A stretch of 50,386 nucleotides of DNA, taken from the NCBI GenBank assembly GCA_002319885.1, contig DCFT01000067.1:1-50386 (forward strand). The letters are read 5' to 3'. The notes under the pieces were generated by a model. The model made no database searches. It was not told where the DNA came from and saw only the letters and a program-made list of their open reading frames with translations. Shown piece after piece: positions 42,514 through 50,386 of this stretch. The translations under genes and the position numbers were made by a program. Origin of the DNA: Bacteroidales bacterium UBA1797 (GTDB lineage: Bacteria; Bacteroidota; Bacteroidia; Bacteroidales; VadinHA17). How positions within the stretch are numbered: position 1 is the first letter of the stretch; each line of letters opens with the position of its first letter.

Positions 42514-43236
42514 ATGTATAGAAAATATCTGTTTTTTTTAATGGTATTATTTTATTGCAATGCACAGGCGCAATCAGATTATATAATACCACCGGAATGC
42601 GGTAATACCGGCAACAAACCATTAGTCGTCTTTTTTACGGGTGATTCAGGCAGGACCTCTTTTGGTGAAAAATTAACCGACACCTTATGTGCAGACAATA
42701 TACCTTTTATGTCTATTAATTCATATAAATATTTCCGAAAGCGGAAAACGCCTCAACAAACCCTTGACAGTATTTTGCCATACATTGCTTTGAATTTAAA
42801 AAAATATAATCGCCGGAAATTTATTTTTGCCGGGTATTCATTCGGTTCTGAAATCGTACCCTTTCTTTATAATTTAATGAGTGATGTATGGAAAGAAAAA
42901 GTGGAATTTATTGTATTGATCTCCCCTTCGCGCTACTCAGATTTCGAAATTCATTTTTTAGACCAGATAGGTCTTACTTTCAGGCATTGGCCCTATGATG
43001 TGCTGAAAGAAATAATGAAAATTGACAATAAAAAAATAATAGTGTTCTGGGGGAAAGACGAAAAAAGATTTGAAAAAAAACAATTTACGAAACATAACAT
43101 TACAGTTCATCGTTTAAATGGTGGTCACCGGCATACTGAAGTAAAACCGGTTATTGATGTAATAAATGAAAGGATAAAAGAAGACATAAAGGCACAGGGC
43201 ACAGGGCTCAGTGCTCAGGGCAAATACTCTATGTAA
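42514..43236 (+). CDS. VirJ/AcvB-like periplasmic hydrolase with repeat-derived tail
   Basis: 240 residues from the ATG at 42514; the frame starts at a TTG at 42493. A signal peptide (about 1-20) ends near NAQAQ. The alpha/beta hydrolase resembles the VirJ/AcvB domain: VVFFTGDSGRTSFGEKL, FMSINSYKYFRKRKTPQQ, and the nucleophile Ser109 in GYSFGSEIVPFLYN, with the Asp in FWGKDEKR and the His in NGGHRH. AcvB hydrolyses lysyl-phosphatidylglycerol in Agrobacterium. The same activity is likely but not shown here, and no mprF-like gene is in view. The last 15 residues (AQGTGLSAQGKYSM) are encoded by a dispersed intergenic repeat (GCACAGGGCACAGGGCTCAG), so the ancestral protein probably ended near residue 225. 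Confidence 0.85.
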   Translation: MYRKYLFFLMVLFYCNAQAQSDYIIPPECGNTGNKPLVVFFTGDSGRTSFGEKLTDTLCADNIPFMSINSYKYFRKRKTPQQTLDSILPYIALNLKKYNRRKFIFAGYSFGSEIVPFLYNLMSDVWKEKVEFIVLISPSRYSDFEIHFLDQIGLTFRHWPYDVLKEIMKIDNKKIIVFWGKDEKRFEKKQFTKHNITVHRLNGGHRHTEVKPVIDVINERIKEDIKAQGTGLSAQGKYSM

Positions 43237-43363
43237 CTCTGTATCTCCTCTGTGGACCTCCGTGCTTCTTCTGATTTTCTCTGTGTTAGTTCTTCTTTGC
43301 GTTCTTTGCGAGTACGTTGTAACCCCTTAATGGTTAATGGATTTCGACTTTTTCAACAGCCCC
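43189..43363. repeat. Dispersed repeat element, copy 3
   Basis: It starts inside the VirJ-like reading frame (GCACAGGGCACAGGG) and runs through CTCTGTG-type words and TTCTTTGCGTTCTTTGCG. It ends TTAATGGATTTCGACTTTTTCAACAGCC. Read on the minus strand, the end is GGCTGTTGAAAAAGTCGAAATCCATTAACC, which matches the left end of copy 2 almost base for base. The remaining gap (43364-43541) holds the leader of the lipocalin-like gene. Confidence 0.65.
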
Positions 43364-43541
43364 GGAATTCTTAATTTTTCAATGTACTCATTAAGAAAGC
43401 CATGAAGCGGCGGTGGGCTTTTTTTATATGACTACTTTTTATTATATTGTGGACTGAAATCTGACCAGAATTATCAGTTTTGAAAGTTATAACTGCCTTA
43501 ATGAATGATAATTAACAAATAAATATTTTTAAATACGCCAT

Positions 43542-43910
43542 ATGATGAAAAAGACACTCCGATATCTCACCATGCTTACAGTGATCACTCTTCTTGCTGT
43601 TTCCTGTACAAAGACAGACACAACTTTTGATCAAACCCTTCTGACCGGGAAATGGCAGTCAGGTACTGTTTTCTATAAATATGCGGCTGACGGCACTGGC
43701 GGTACCTGGGATACCTCCGATAATGTCACCGAAGCGGAAGCACAGGCATTTACCTGGACACTTGTAAATGATTTATTGACACAGATACACATCCTCGAGA
43801 CGGGTGGCTCTGTACCTAAGGTATATACTGTTACGGAATTAACCGAAACGTCCTTGAAATATCATGATGATTTTGGGACAAATTTCTCCTTTACCAAAGT
43901 AAGCAAGTAA
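43542..43910 (+). CDS. Small lipocalin-like lipoprotein
   Basis: 122 residues. The signal peptide ends in the lipobox LLAVSC (Cys about 22). The mature part (LLTGKWQSGTVFYKYAADGTGGTWDTSD, VYTVTELTETSLKYHDDFG) is rich in beta strands and resembles the Bacteroidota lipocalin-like proteins that open with LTGKW. Function is unknown. It lies 46 bp before the AsmA-like gene on the same strand and may share its transcript. Confidence 0.8.
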   Translation: MMKKTLRYLTMLTVITLLAVSCTKTDTTFDQTLLTGKWQSGTVFYKYAADGTGGTWDTSDNVTEAEAQAFTWTLVNDLLTQIHILETGGSVPKVYTVTELTETSLKYHDDFGTNFSFTKVSK

Positions 43911-43956
43911 AATATCTCTGCTTCCTAAAGTTGTTAATATTTGCATTTAAAATTCT

Positions 43957-46900
43957 ATGAAAAAATTCATAAAGATTTTTTTTATTTCTCTTCTTTCATT
44001 GCTGGGAGTTCTGCTCGTTGCAGTGAGCGTTTTAATCTGGATCGTCTTTACTCCTGAAAGGATAACTCCGATTGTTCGCAAACAGGCTGCAAAATTTATC
44101 ACCTGCAAGTCGGAAATAGGGTCTGTTGAATTGACTTTCTTCAGCACCTTCCCGAACTTTGGTTTAAAGGTGAGGGATTTCGCATTAATAAACCCTGTGG
44201 CAGGTTCCATGTCTGATACCCTGGTTAGTGTTAATGAACTGGTTGGTGTTGTGGATGCAAAAGCATACTGGAAAAAGAAAGATATAATTCTTATAGGGTT
44301 GGAGATGAACGGCGGATCTGTTAACGTTTATTCCGACAGCCTCGGAAGGACTAACTATAACATCATGCCTCCCGATACAAATCCAACTCCTGTTTCAGCA
44401 TCAAAAACCGAATTGCCTTTCATTGACATAAGGAATATTGAACTGAAGAATGTCAGCCTTCATTATAATGATCTGTCATTAAAGCTTAACACTGAAATCC
44501 GTAACCTGAGTGCGAAAATTAACGGGAAAGTTTCCCGCGATAGTATAAGCGGCGATGTTAAGGTGAACACTTCAATGCTGTCGGTGCGGTATGACGGAGG
44601 AAAGCTTAACACTGAAATCAGTGATCTGAGTGCAAAAATCAGCGGGACAGTTTTTCGCGATAATATAAGCGGCAATGTTAAGGTAAGCTCTTCAATGATA
44701 TCGCTCGATTATGGCGGAGAAAATTACCTTCAGCAGGCAGCAGTGCAGTTTGATCTTCCGGTAGACGTAATCACTTCACACCAGTTTATCAGACTCAAAA
44801 ACGCAACGGCTTCAATAAATAATATGCAATTATTGCTTAACGGGACTATTGAAAATGACACTGTAAGCAAGAACATTACTACCAACCTTACCTATAAACT
44901 TGCATCCTGGCCGGTTAAAAATATCGTGGCATTGGTGCCGCCTTCGTATAAATCATATTTAAAAGGAGTTGATGTTGACGGATTGCTGTCGTCTGACGGT
45001 AGTATAAGGGGCATTTATAACACTTCACATATGCCGCTTTTGGATATGCATCTCTTGTTTGAAAAAGGAACATTGAGGTATTCCGCATTTTCGTTGCCTC
45101 TTCATGATATAGATGGTGATCTGACTATATACACTGATCTGAGCAGCGACTCACTTTCATTCATCCGCATTAACCGGTTCACAGCAAAAACACCTCAGTC
45201 AACCTTCAGTACCGGGGGTATGGTAACTCATCTGTTTAAGGATATTTCCTGCAATCTTACCACCAGCGCCGCATTAACCCTGGATGAATTTAACAGTATG
45301 ATCCCGCAGAGTATGAAAACTACAGTCAGTGGAAAAGTATCGGGAGAGGTTAAGTCGCGTTTTACCATGAGCCAGGTTGAGAAGATGCAAATTGAAAAGA
45401 TGAAATTGTCTGGTGCGGTAACCCTGTCGGATCTTGATGTTAAATATGATAGCATAACACTAAAAACTGACAGATCAAAGATCGATTTTGCATTGCCTAA
45501 CAATAAACCATTATCAAAAAACACCGGGTTTATTTTTGCATCAATAATTTCAGACAATGTTATGGCAGGGAAACTTGCCGGCTATAATGCATCGCTTAAA
45601 AAATCCTCACTTATACTCGAAACTTCGGATGTAAGGGATACTACAAGGTTACCAGATCTGATTTGCAGCTTCAGCATGGATGCAATGACGGCCGGAATGG
45701 ATGACATGACAATCGCTATTGTCTCCCCACACGGAAAAGTGTCGGTATCTCCCAGACCAGGTAACTCCTTTCAGCCACATATTATTTTATCGTATAACAG
45801 TGGTGAGCTGAAAACAGCCATTGGCAAAAACTTTGCAAGTGTCAATAAAATCAGCACAGATCTCGACATATCGAATGATAATACGCAGAAAGATATATTC
45901 CTGCAATGGCTCGTAAAAGGCTATGCCGATATTAACCAGGGTATGGTTACTATGTCGGAATTTACAAATCCGATCGAGATCCCATCAGTGAAGATGGATC
46001 TCGACCCTGAGACCTTCAACATTAAGGAAAGCAGTATGAAGATTGGCAAATCGGATTTTCAGCTCACAGGTATTTTAAATAACGTTTTGTCATATTTCAG
46101 AGGCGATTCAATATTGAGGGGTAAATTCAATTTTATATCCGATAAAACCGATGTTGCACAGTTAATGGCTCTGACAAGCGGAATAGGCACTTATGATTCA
46201 ACAAGTGTAAATAAGCAGGAAAATACAACTGTCGATACTGTAAGCACAGGTCCTTACATGGTGCCAAAGAGAATGGATGTAGTTCTTAATGCAAATGTCA
46301 GACTGGCTACAATAGGCGTTGACACGGCTACCAATATTAAAGGCGCGGTGCAGATTCACGATGGCATCCTGCTTCTCGACGGACTTACCTTCAATACACC
46401 TGCTGCCAGGATGCAACTGACAGCTATGTATCGCACACCCCGCACAAACCACCTGTTTCTGGGAATTGATTATCATATGATGGATGTTGAGATCAGTGAA
46501 TTGCTGACCATGATCCCTGATATTGATTCTATTATGCCCATGCTGAGATCGTTCGGCGGGAGGGGTGAATTTCACATTGCAGCCGAGACATATCTCGATT
46601 CATTATATAATATCAAAAAATCGACATTACGCGGGGCTGCATCCATTAAGGGGAATAATCTGGTTCTGATGGATGGTCAGACCTTCAGTGAGATTGCCAA
46701 AAAGCTCCGGTTTAATAAAAAGACCCAGAACAAGGTTGATTCTCTGTCGGCAGAATTCACGATCTTCCGTAACGAAATTGATATTTATCCTTTCCTGATT
46801 GTCATGGATAAATACAAAGCCGTTATAGCAGGCCGGCATAATCTGGATATGACATTCGATTACAATGTTTCAGTGGTTGATTGTCCGTTGCCGGTTAAGC

Positions 46901-47064
46901 TGGGGGTCGATATTAAAGGCAATGTGAATAATCTGTCATATAAGCTGGGCAAATGCCGTTATGCACAATATTTCCGGCCGTCGTCGAGACATGAGGTTCA
47001 AAACAAACAACTTGAGCTGAGGAAGCTGATCCGTGAGACTCTGGCTGAAAAGGTAAAGGAATGA
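43957..47064 (+). CDS. AsmA-like membrane-anchored periplasmic protein
   Basis: 1035 residues. One N-terminal helix (about 8-30, IFFISLLSLLGVLLVAVSVLIWIVF) anchors a long periplasmic, beta-rich protein. The start is AsmA-like: FTPERITPIVRKQAAKFITCKSEIGSVELTFFSTFPNFGLKVRDFAL. The C-terminal region also matches AsmA_2-type ends (SSLKGNNLVLMD-like, FSEIAKKLRFNKKTQNKVDSLSAEFTIFRNEI, then FDYNVSVVDCPLPVKLGVDIKGN). These proteins are thought to form bridges for lipid transport across the periplasm. Residues about 176-255 are two adjacent 40-residue copies, a 120-bp tandem duplication (44481-44720). The stop codon lies in sequence shared with a dispersed repeat. Confidence 0.9.
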   Translation: MKKFIKIFFISLLSLLGVLLVAVSVLIWIVFTPERITPIVRKQAAKFITCKSEIGSVELTFFSTFPNFGLKVRDFALINPVAGSMSDTLVSVNELVGVVDAKAYWKKKDIILIGLEMNGGSVNVYSDSLGRTNYNIMPPDTNPTPVSASKTELPFIDIRNIELKNVSLHYNDLSLKLNTEIRNLSAKINGKVSRDSISGDVKVNTSMLSVRYDGGKLNTEISDLSAKISGTVFRDNISGNVKVSSSMISLDYGGENYLQQAAVQFDLPVDVITSHQFIRLKNATASINNMQLLLNGTIENDTVSKNITTNLTYKLASWPVKNIVALVPPSYKSYLKGVDVDGLLSSDGSIRGIYNTSHMPLLDMHLLFEKGTLRYSAFSLPLHDIDGDLTIYTDLSSDSLSFIRINRFTAKTPQSTFSTGGMVTHLFKDISCNLTTSAALTLDEFNSMIPQSMKTTVSGKVSGEVKSRFTMSQVEKMQIEKMKLSGAVTLSDLDVKYDSITLKTDRSKIDFALPNNKPLSKNTGFIFASIISDNVMAGKLAGYNASLKKSSLILETSDVRDTTRLPDLICSFSMDAMTAGMDDMTIAIVSPHGKVSVSPRPGNSFQPHIILSYNSGELKTAIGKNFASVNKISTDLDISNDNTQKDIFLQWLVKGYADINQGMVTMSEFTNPIEIPSVKMDLDPETFNIKESSMKIGKSDFQLTGILNNVLSYFRGDSILRGKFNFISDKTDVAQLMALTSGIGTYDSTSVNKQENTTVDTVSTGPYMVPKRMDVVLNANVRLATIGVDTATNIKGAVQIHDGILLLDGLTFNTPAARMQLTAMYRTPRTNHLFLGIDYHMMDVEISELLTMIPDIDSIMPMLRSFGGRGEFHIAAETYLDSLYNIKKSTLRGAASIKGNNLVLMDGQTFSEIAKKLRFNKKTQNKVDSLSAEFTIFRNEIDIYPFLIVMDKYKAVIAGRHNLDMTFDYNVSVVDCPLPVKLGVDIKGNVNNLSYKLGKCRYAQYFRPSSRHEVQNKQLELRKLIRETLAEKVKE
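44481..44720 (+). repeat. 120-bp tandem duplication inside the AsmA-like gene
   Basis: AAAGCTTAACACTGAAATC begins at 44481 and again at 44601, and the two 120-bp units are similar throughout. In protein they read KLNTEIRNLSAKINGKVSRD... and KLNTEISDLSAKISGTVFRD..., each 40 residues. The period is a multiple of three, so the frame is kept. Differences are spread evenly, so the event is not very recent. Confidence 0.85.
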
Positions 47065-47195
47065 AATTTAGATTTTTAGCTTTGTGCTCTTTGTGCCTTT
47101 TTCAACCACCGAAGCTTTCTTTGACCACCGAAGCTTTAGCGAAGTTGGTAGTGAAGGTGGTCTTTGTGCACTTTGTGGTTAAAGGATTTTTGTTT
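47053..47195. repeat. Dispersed repeat element, copy 4
   Basis: It begins with GGAATGAAATTTAGATTTTTA, nearly identical to a block in copy 2 (22652-22674), and contains CTTTGTGCTCTTTGTGC as copy 2 does. ACCACCGAAGCTTT then occurs twice, and the tract CTTTGTGCACTTTGTGGTTAAAGGATTTTTG closes it. The TGA stop codon of the AsmA-like gene (47062-47064) is formed by the ambiguous start of the element. It sits between the AsmA-like gene and hipA. Confidence 0.6.
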
Positions 47196-47202
47196 TCCAG
47201 CA

Positions 47203-48507
47203 CTACTTCAGATTAATCAATGTTTTGTCAATTTCATCCCGGATTTCAGGAAGTACATTAACATCATTTGCGAATTTTTTCCATTGACTAACCGTGTCAC
47301 TTATCTCATCTATAATGCTTTCTGCCTTTTTGTTTTTTATGGATCTGCCAATAATTAAAAGGTCTTCTTTTGTAATGGCAGTCCGCTTACCATTTATGCT
47401 TAATGCGTGCTGGCTTACCCACCGGTGAGCTGGTTTGTATGCATGGCAAACATCGTAGGCCGGGGTCAGTTCCCATTTACCCCCTTTTTTTAATCTGAAT
47501 GAAAAGTTCTTGGTATGATCATCACAGTTCCTGGCAATCACATTGAATACCATTCTTCTATACATTTGTTCTGCATCCGGATAACTCAGTTTTAATTCGC
47601 GCATGGTCTGAAACAGCTGTTCATAACTAAAGCTCGTTACAAGATTAAAATCGAAGTGTTTTAATGCACAAAATGTCTGGATGTGGTGTTTAATATCTCC
47701 TCCTTCACGATCGAATCTTTTTGTCATAAAATGGGCCCTGCCGTTTTCTTCCAGGAGTCTCGATGGCATCATCTCAATACCACAGGCTATTGCCATATTG
47801 TAATATGCCATCTCCACACGTCCATATCCTTTACTTGCTCCTAATTGTATATCGCTTACTCCATCTAATTTAATCAGCCAATGCTCAAAACTATTGGGTG
47901 TCTTCGTTTGTCCCGATTTAACTTCTCCCGTTTTCTCATTATAGGCAATAACCGCTTTGGGTCTGGCACCACCAGCTGATGTCCCGATTTTCAAAATTTC
48001 CAGCATGGCTTTTTCTTCATCCTTTTGAAGGTTGGTAGAAAAAGCTTCCCGTCCTGACAACATTTTTTGGGCAATATTAACCAGACTTTCCATCTCTATG
48101 GAAAATGTGCGCTTATTTTCCCTGAATGTTATTGGCTCAAACTCTAAAGCACCCATTCCTCTGGTGCCTATAAAGCAAAGCATTTCAACCGGATTCATAC
48201 TGTCTTGCGGCCGGCCTTGTTGTGCCAGCCAGATATTAATAAGTTGATTTCCATATTTATCAGGGAGAACGTCTGCTAGCAATCCCGGCAACCCTTTGAA
48301 GGTATCAGATTCAGCGTTTTTTTCTTTCCTTAGTTCCGGGAAAGTCATTACTTTTTGGGATGAACTGATTGGCATTTTAAAAGGTGCCAGATCCCAGTTC
48401 AGTTTTTTAAAATCAGAGTCATACTCAAAACTGGCCAACCCTGTTTTTTCATTCCATGAAACTGCACCTGCCAGTTCTCCCCATATTTTTATTTCAGCTA
48501 CATCCAT
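47203..48507 (-). CDS. hipA: HipA-family serine/threonine kinase toxin
   Basis: 434 residues from the ATG at 48507, one base after the hipB stop codon; the frame opens at 48549, but that form would overlap hipB by 41 bp. The N-terminal Couple_hipA-like domain (about 5-120, KIWGELAGAVSWNE, GLLADVLPDKYGNQLI) is followed by the kinase domain. Recognisable parts are the P-loop region GTSAGGARPKAVI, HFMTKRFDRE, the catalytic NCDDHTKNFSF and PAYDV. HipA kinases phosphorylate targets such as glutamyl-tRNA synthetase, halting translation and promoting persistence. E. coli HipA is about the same size. The pair with the HTH gene upstream is a standard type II module. Confidence 0.94.
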   Translation of the reverse strand: MDVAEIKIWGELAGAVSWNEKTGLASFEYDSDFKKLNWDLAPFKMPISSSQKVMTFPELRKEKNAESDTFKGLPGLLADVLPDKYGNQLINIWLAQQGRPQDSMNPVEMLCFIGTRGMGALEFEPITFRENKRTFSIEMESLVNIAQKMLSGREAFSTNLQKDEEKAMLEILKIGTSAGGARPKAVIAYNEKTGEVKSGQTKTPNSFEHWLIKLDGVSDIQLGASKGYGRVEMAYYNMAIACGIEMMPSRLLEENGRAHFMTKRFDREGGDIKHHIQTFCALKHFDFNLVTSFSYEQLFQTMRELKLSYPDAEQMYRRMVFNVIARNCDDHTKNFSFRLKKGGKWELTPAYDVCHAYKPAHRWVSQHALSINGKRTAITKEDLLIIGRSIKNKKAESIIDEISDTVSQWKKFANDVNVLPEIRDEIDKTLINLK

Positions 48508-48508
48508 A

Positions 48509-48856
48509 TTACCAGTCGTTTTTGACAGGAGTCTCTTCTCCTTTTCCACTGGCTCTTTTCCTTTTTTCCTTTTCCATTTTCGCCAGCATCAATGGACTAA
48601 TATCGTGTTGTATTGAAAATACATCCAGGACATATAATTTATCCAGGACTCTGAGAACCTGTATTAGTGTAGCCAATGTTACCGTTTCACCACGTTCCAG
48701 TAAGCTAAGTGTGGAACGACTTATTCCTGCAGCTTTTGCCAATACATCCTGTGTTTTGTTTTGTTCCATTCTATGGTGCTTTATAAAAGCACCTATATGC
48801 ATTGCAAGTGCTTTATCACTCATAGAATCCCATTTATTGTATGAAATATCAGTCAT
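48509..48856 (-). CDS. hipB: HipB-like helix-turn-helix antitoxin
   Basis: 115 residues. A Cro/C1-type HTH domain (about 18-75): HIGAFIKHHRMEQNKTQDVLAKAAGISRSTLSLLERGETVTLATLIQVLRVLDKL. The C-terminal tail (KMEKEKRKRASGKGEE) is basic and probably disordered, as expected for an antitoxin tail. HipB proteins bind HipA and repress their own promoter through paired dyads. A -7 element and a small dyad lie upstream of this gene. It is longer than E. coli HipB (88). Confidence 0.93.
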   Translation of the reverse strand: MTDISYNKWDSMSDKALAMHIGAFIKHHRMEQNKTQDVLAKAAGISRSTLSLLERGETVTLATLIQVLRVLDKLYVLDVFSIQHDISPLMLAKMEKEKRKRASGKGEETPVKNDW

Positions 48857-48881
48857 AAAGAGCTATATAATGTATAAGTGA

Positions 48882-48893
48882 ATGATATGTCAT
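48882..48893. promoter_or_regulatory. Dyad ATGATATGTCAT, candidate HipB operator
   Basis: Arms ATGA and TCAT lie 4 bp apart at 48882-48893, next to the -7 element at 48895-48902 and over the predicted transcript start. A second AT-rich dyad (TATAnnnTATA) lies at about 48865-48877. Position suits repression by HipB; the arms are short. Confidence 0.35.
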
Positions 48894-48894
48894 G

Positions 48895-48902
48895 CAAAGA
48901 TA
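48895..48902 (-). promoter_or_regulatory. -7 element of the hipBA operon
   Basis: TATCTTTG on the minus strand, a full match to TAnnTTTG, 39 bp upstream of the hipB ATG. No -33 TTG at ideal spacing. Confidence 0.5.
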
Positions 48903-48949
48903 CAATATATTTTATAAAGAAAATAAAAAAGTGACACAAAAGAGTTCCC

Positions 48950-49110
48950 TTCGCCAGACTCAGTCTAAGACTCAGCTGCGTTATGAAAGTCAGTCTCTAA
49001 GTCTCTCCGTCCCTTAGTCTTCTTACCCTGAGCCCTGCGCTCTGTGCCCTTCGCCCTGCGCCCCCTGCCCTGCGCCTCTTTATTTCTACTGATTTTCTCC
49101 GTGTAGATAG
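48950..49110. repeat. Dispersed repeat element, copy 5
   Basis: Tracts of TCTAAGTCTC and CCTGAGCCCTGCGCTCTGTGCCC-type words, then CTACTGATTTTCTCCGTGT, which matches CTTCTGATTTTCTCTGTGT of copy 3. ACTCAG/CTGAG words occur repeatedly. Reading frames on the minus strand here are repetitive (KGRRAKGTERRAQ) and not real genes. It separates the hipBA promoter from the helicase gene. Confidence 0.55.
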
Positions 49111-49166
49111 TCTCAGGTTGAACAGCTTTTAATACTTTTACAGTACAAAAAAGTGTAGAACATAAT

Positions 49167-50386
49167 ATGGAAACTGCCACCAATCAGGAGCTGCAATTAG
49201 CTTTTGATTTTGTCAAACACACAAACCGCAATATCTTTCTGACAGGAAAAGCCGGTACCGGCAAAACTACATTCCTGAAGGATCTGAAAGCAGCATCACC
49301 AAAACGGATGATCGTTGTAGCCCCGACAGGAGTAGCCGCAATAAATGCAGGAGGTGTTACCATACATTCTTTTTTTCAGTTGCCTTTTCACCCATATATT
49401 CCCTCGTTCTACCTTCAGGAAAATAATAACAGCAAACAGGCAGATCAAAATGATACGGCGGGTTATAAAATGAGTCGTGAAAAGATCAACATAATCAAAA
49501 GTCTTGATCTGCTTGTAATTGATGAGATAAGCATGGTAAGGGCGGACACACTCGACGCCATTGATTTTGTGCTGAGGAAATACAGGATCCGCCACCTGCC
49601 GTTTGGAGGCGTCCAGCTACTGATGATCGGTGATCTTCAACAACTTGCCCCTGTAGTAAAAGACGATGACAGGGAAATAATCGGTAAATATTATGATTCG
49701 GCATTTTTCTTTGGAAGCAGGGCGCTTTGCAGCACCGATTATGTTACTATTGAGTTGAAACATATCTACAGGCAGAATGATCAGGCTTTTATCAGCCTGC
49801 TTAATAAAATCCGCGACAATCATGTTGATCCGGAGGTGCTGAGCGAACTCAACAAAAGGTATATTCCTGATTTTGACCCTGATTCTGACGGGGGATATAT
49901 TACACTCACTACTCACAATATTCAGGCCCAGACCTTAAATGACTCAAAGCTTGAGAAGCTTCCCGGCAGAACTCATTCATTCAAAGCCACTGTTAAGGAT
50001 GAATTTCCTGAGTTTTCCTACCCTAACGTAAGTGAACTGGTTCTGAAGACCGGGGCACAGGTTATGTTCGTAAAGAATGACCTGTCGGGGGATAAGCTAT
50101 TCTTTAACGGGAAAATAGGAAAGGTGGAATCTTTTAAGGACGATGTTATTGTTGTAAAGTGTCCTGACGACGATTTCCGCATCAGGGTGGAGCTGGCAGA
50201 ATGGCAAAACATGAAATATACGCTCGATGAAGAGACCCGGGAGCTCCGGGAGACAGTTATCGGAACATTTACACAATATCCTCTCAGATTAGCCTGGGCA
50301 ATAACAATTCACAAGAGCCAGGGACTTACTTTCGACAGGGCTGTAATTGATGCATGCGCGGCTTTTGCTCATGGACAGGTGTATGT
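49167..50386 (+). CDS. Pif1/RecD-like superfamily 1 helicase (3' end outside window)
   Basis: About 406 codons from an ATG at 49167 to the window edge, still open. In order: Walker A GKAGTGKTTFL near residue 28, APTGVAAINAGGVTIHSFF (motif Ia, typical of Pif1), Walker B/motif II LLVIDEISMVRAD, motif III MIGDLQQLAPVV, LKHIYRQND (motif IV region) and the late ITIHKSQGLTFDR (motif VI-like). The order and the TIHSFF and HKSQGLT motifs place it in the Pif1/RecD branch of 5'-3' DNA helicases. Many Bacteroidota homologues carry a C-terminal extension, which cannot be seen here. It is transcribed divergently from hipBA, with repeat copy 5 between. Confidence 0.9.
   Translation, partial: METATNQELQLAFDFVKHTNRNIFLTGKAGTGKTTFLKDLKAASPKRMIVVAPTGVAAINAGGVTIHSFFQLPFHPYIPSFYLQENNNSKQADQNDTAGYKMSREKINIIKSLDLLVIDEISMVRADTLDAIDFVLRKYRIRHLPFGGVQLLMIGDLQQLAPVVKDDDREIIGKYYDSAFFFGSRALCSTDYVTIELKHIYRQNDQAFISLLNKIRDNHVDPEVLSELNKRYIPDFDPDSDGGYITLTTHNIQAQTLNDSKLEKLPGRTHSFKATVKDEFPEFSYPNVSELVLKTGAQVMFVKNDLSGDKLFFNGKIGKVESFKDDVIVVKCPDDDFRIRVELAEWQNMKYTLDEETRELRETVIGTFTQYPLRLAWAITIHKSQGLTFDRAVIDACAAFAHGQVY

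Noticed and set aside
48508..48549. Longer HipA starting at 48549
   Set aside because: It would overlap hipB by 41 bp; the ATG at 48507 gives the standard N-terminus and tight coupling.
48965..49183. 72-residue frame on the minus strand (basic, repetitive)
   Set aside because: Its composition (repeated KGRRAKGTERR-type runs) comes from repeat copy 5, and it crosses the start of the helicase gene.

Overview
The window looks like chromosomal DNA from a member of the Bacteroidota, probably an environmental Bacteroidales- or Marinilabiliales-like organism. The basis is protein content: a GLPGLI family protein, a DUF5723 outer-membrane protein, a barrel protein with a carboxypeptidase-regulatory N-terminal domain, secreted S9 and C1 peptidases and a VF530 protein. 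The promoters agree: several intergenic regions carry the Bacteroidota -7 element TAnnTTTG, in two cases about 20 bp after a TTG. The DNA is AT-rich. No rRNA, tRNA, CRISPR array, phage or intact insertion sequence was recognised.

Layout. 1-7000: a partial secreted serine hydrolase, then an NtrC-type response regulator and histidine kinase (minus strand) facing a large FtsX/MacB-type permease. The divergent intergenic region holds a good sigma-54 (-24/-12) candidate and a tandem 9-bp repeat. 7000-11450: a CsbD-like stress protein, an ECF-type sigma factor coupled to a small two-helix membrane protein, and a DPP4-type peptidase. 11450-22450: serA, a NIPSNAP protein, a TMEM175-type channel, a beta-helix lipoprotein, a GNAT enzyme, an MFS exporter, a lipoprotein S9 peptidase, a secreted C1 (bleomycin hydrolase type) peptidase, a VF530 protein and a DEAD-box helicase. 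22450-27400: a palindromic repeat element, a GtaA/DUF4965-type secreted protein, a putative gluzincin, a secreted DsrE protein and a small zinc-ribbon protein.

27400-33250 is the most coherent unit. An OmpR-type two-component pair faces a GLPGLI protein and a TonB-receptor-like barrel protein. Between them, helically phased ACCTT repeats end exactly where the -33 element of a perfect -7 box should be. 33400-36700 holds an ERG4/ERG24 sterol-reductase family protein, a convergent SDR and a microsomal-type epoxide hydrolase. 36700-50386 holds a GNAT enzyme, a DUF5723 protein, a Tat-exported DUF3795 protein, a 700-bp gap with a cruciform repeat and two terminators, a class A PBP, a VirJ-like hydrolase, a lipocalin-like lipoprotein, an AsmA-like protein with a recent 40-residue tandem duplication, a hipBA toxin-antitoxin pair and a partial Pif1/RecD-like helicase.

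At least five gaps contain related, partly palindromic sequences (CACAAAG/CTTTGTG words, GGCTGTTGAAAAA-like ends). These appear to be a dispersed MITE-like family, and two of them form the 3' ends of neighbouring genes. The best candidates for poorly described biology are the GLPGLI/barrel/two-component unit, the sigma-54-controlled orphan permease, the sterol-reductase/SDR/epoxide hydrolase neighbourhood, and the sigma factor with its two-helix partner. All functional assignments come from motif reading by eye; no database search was run.
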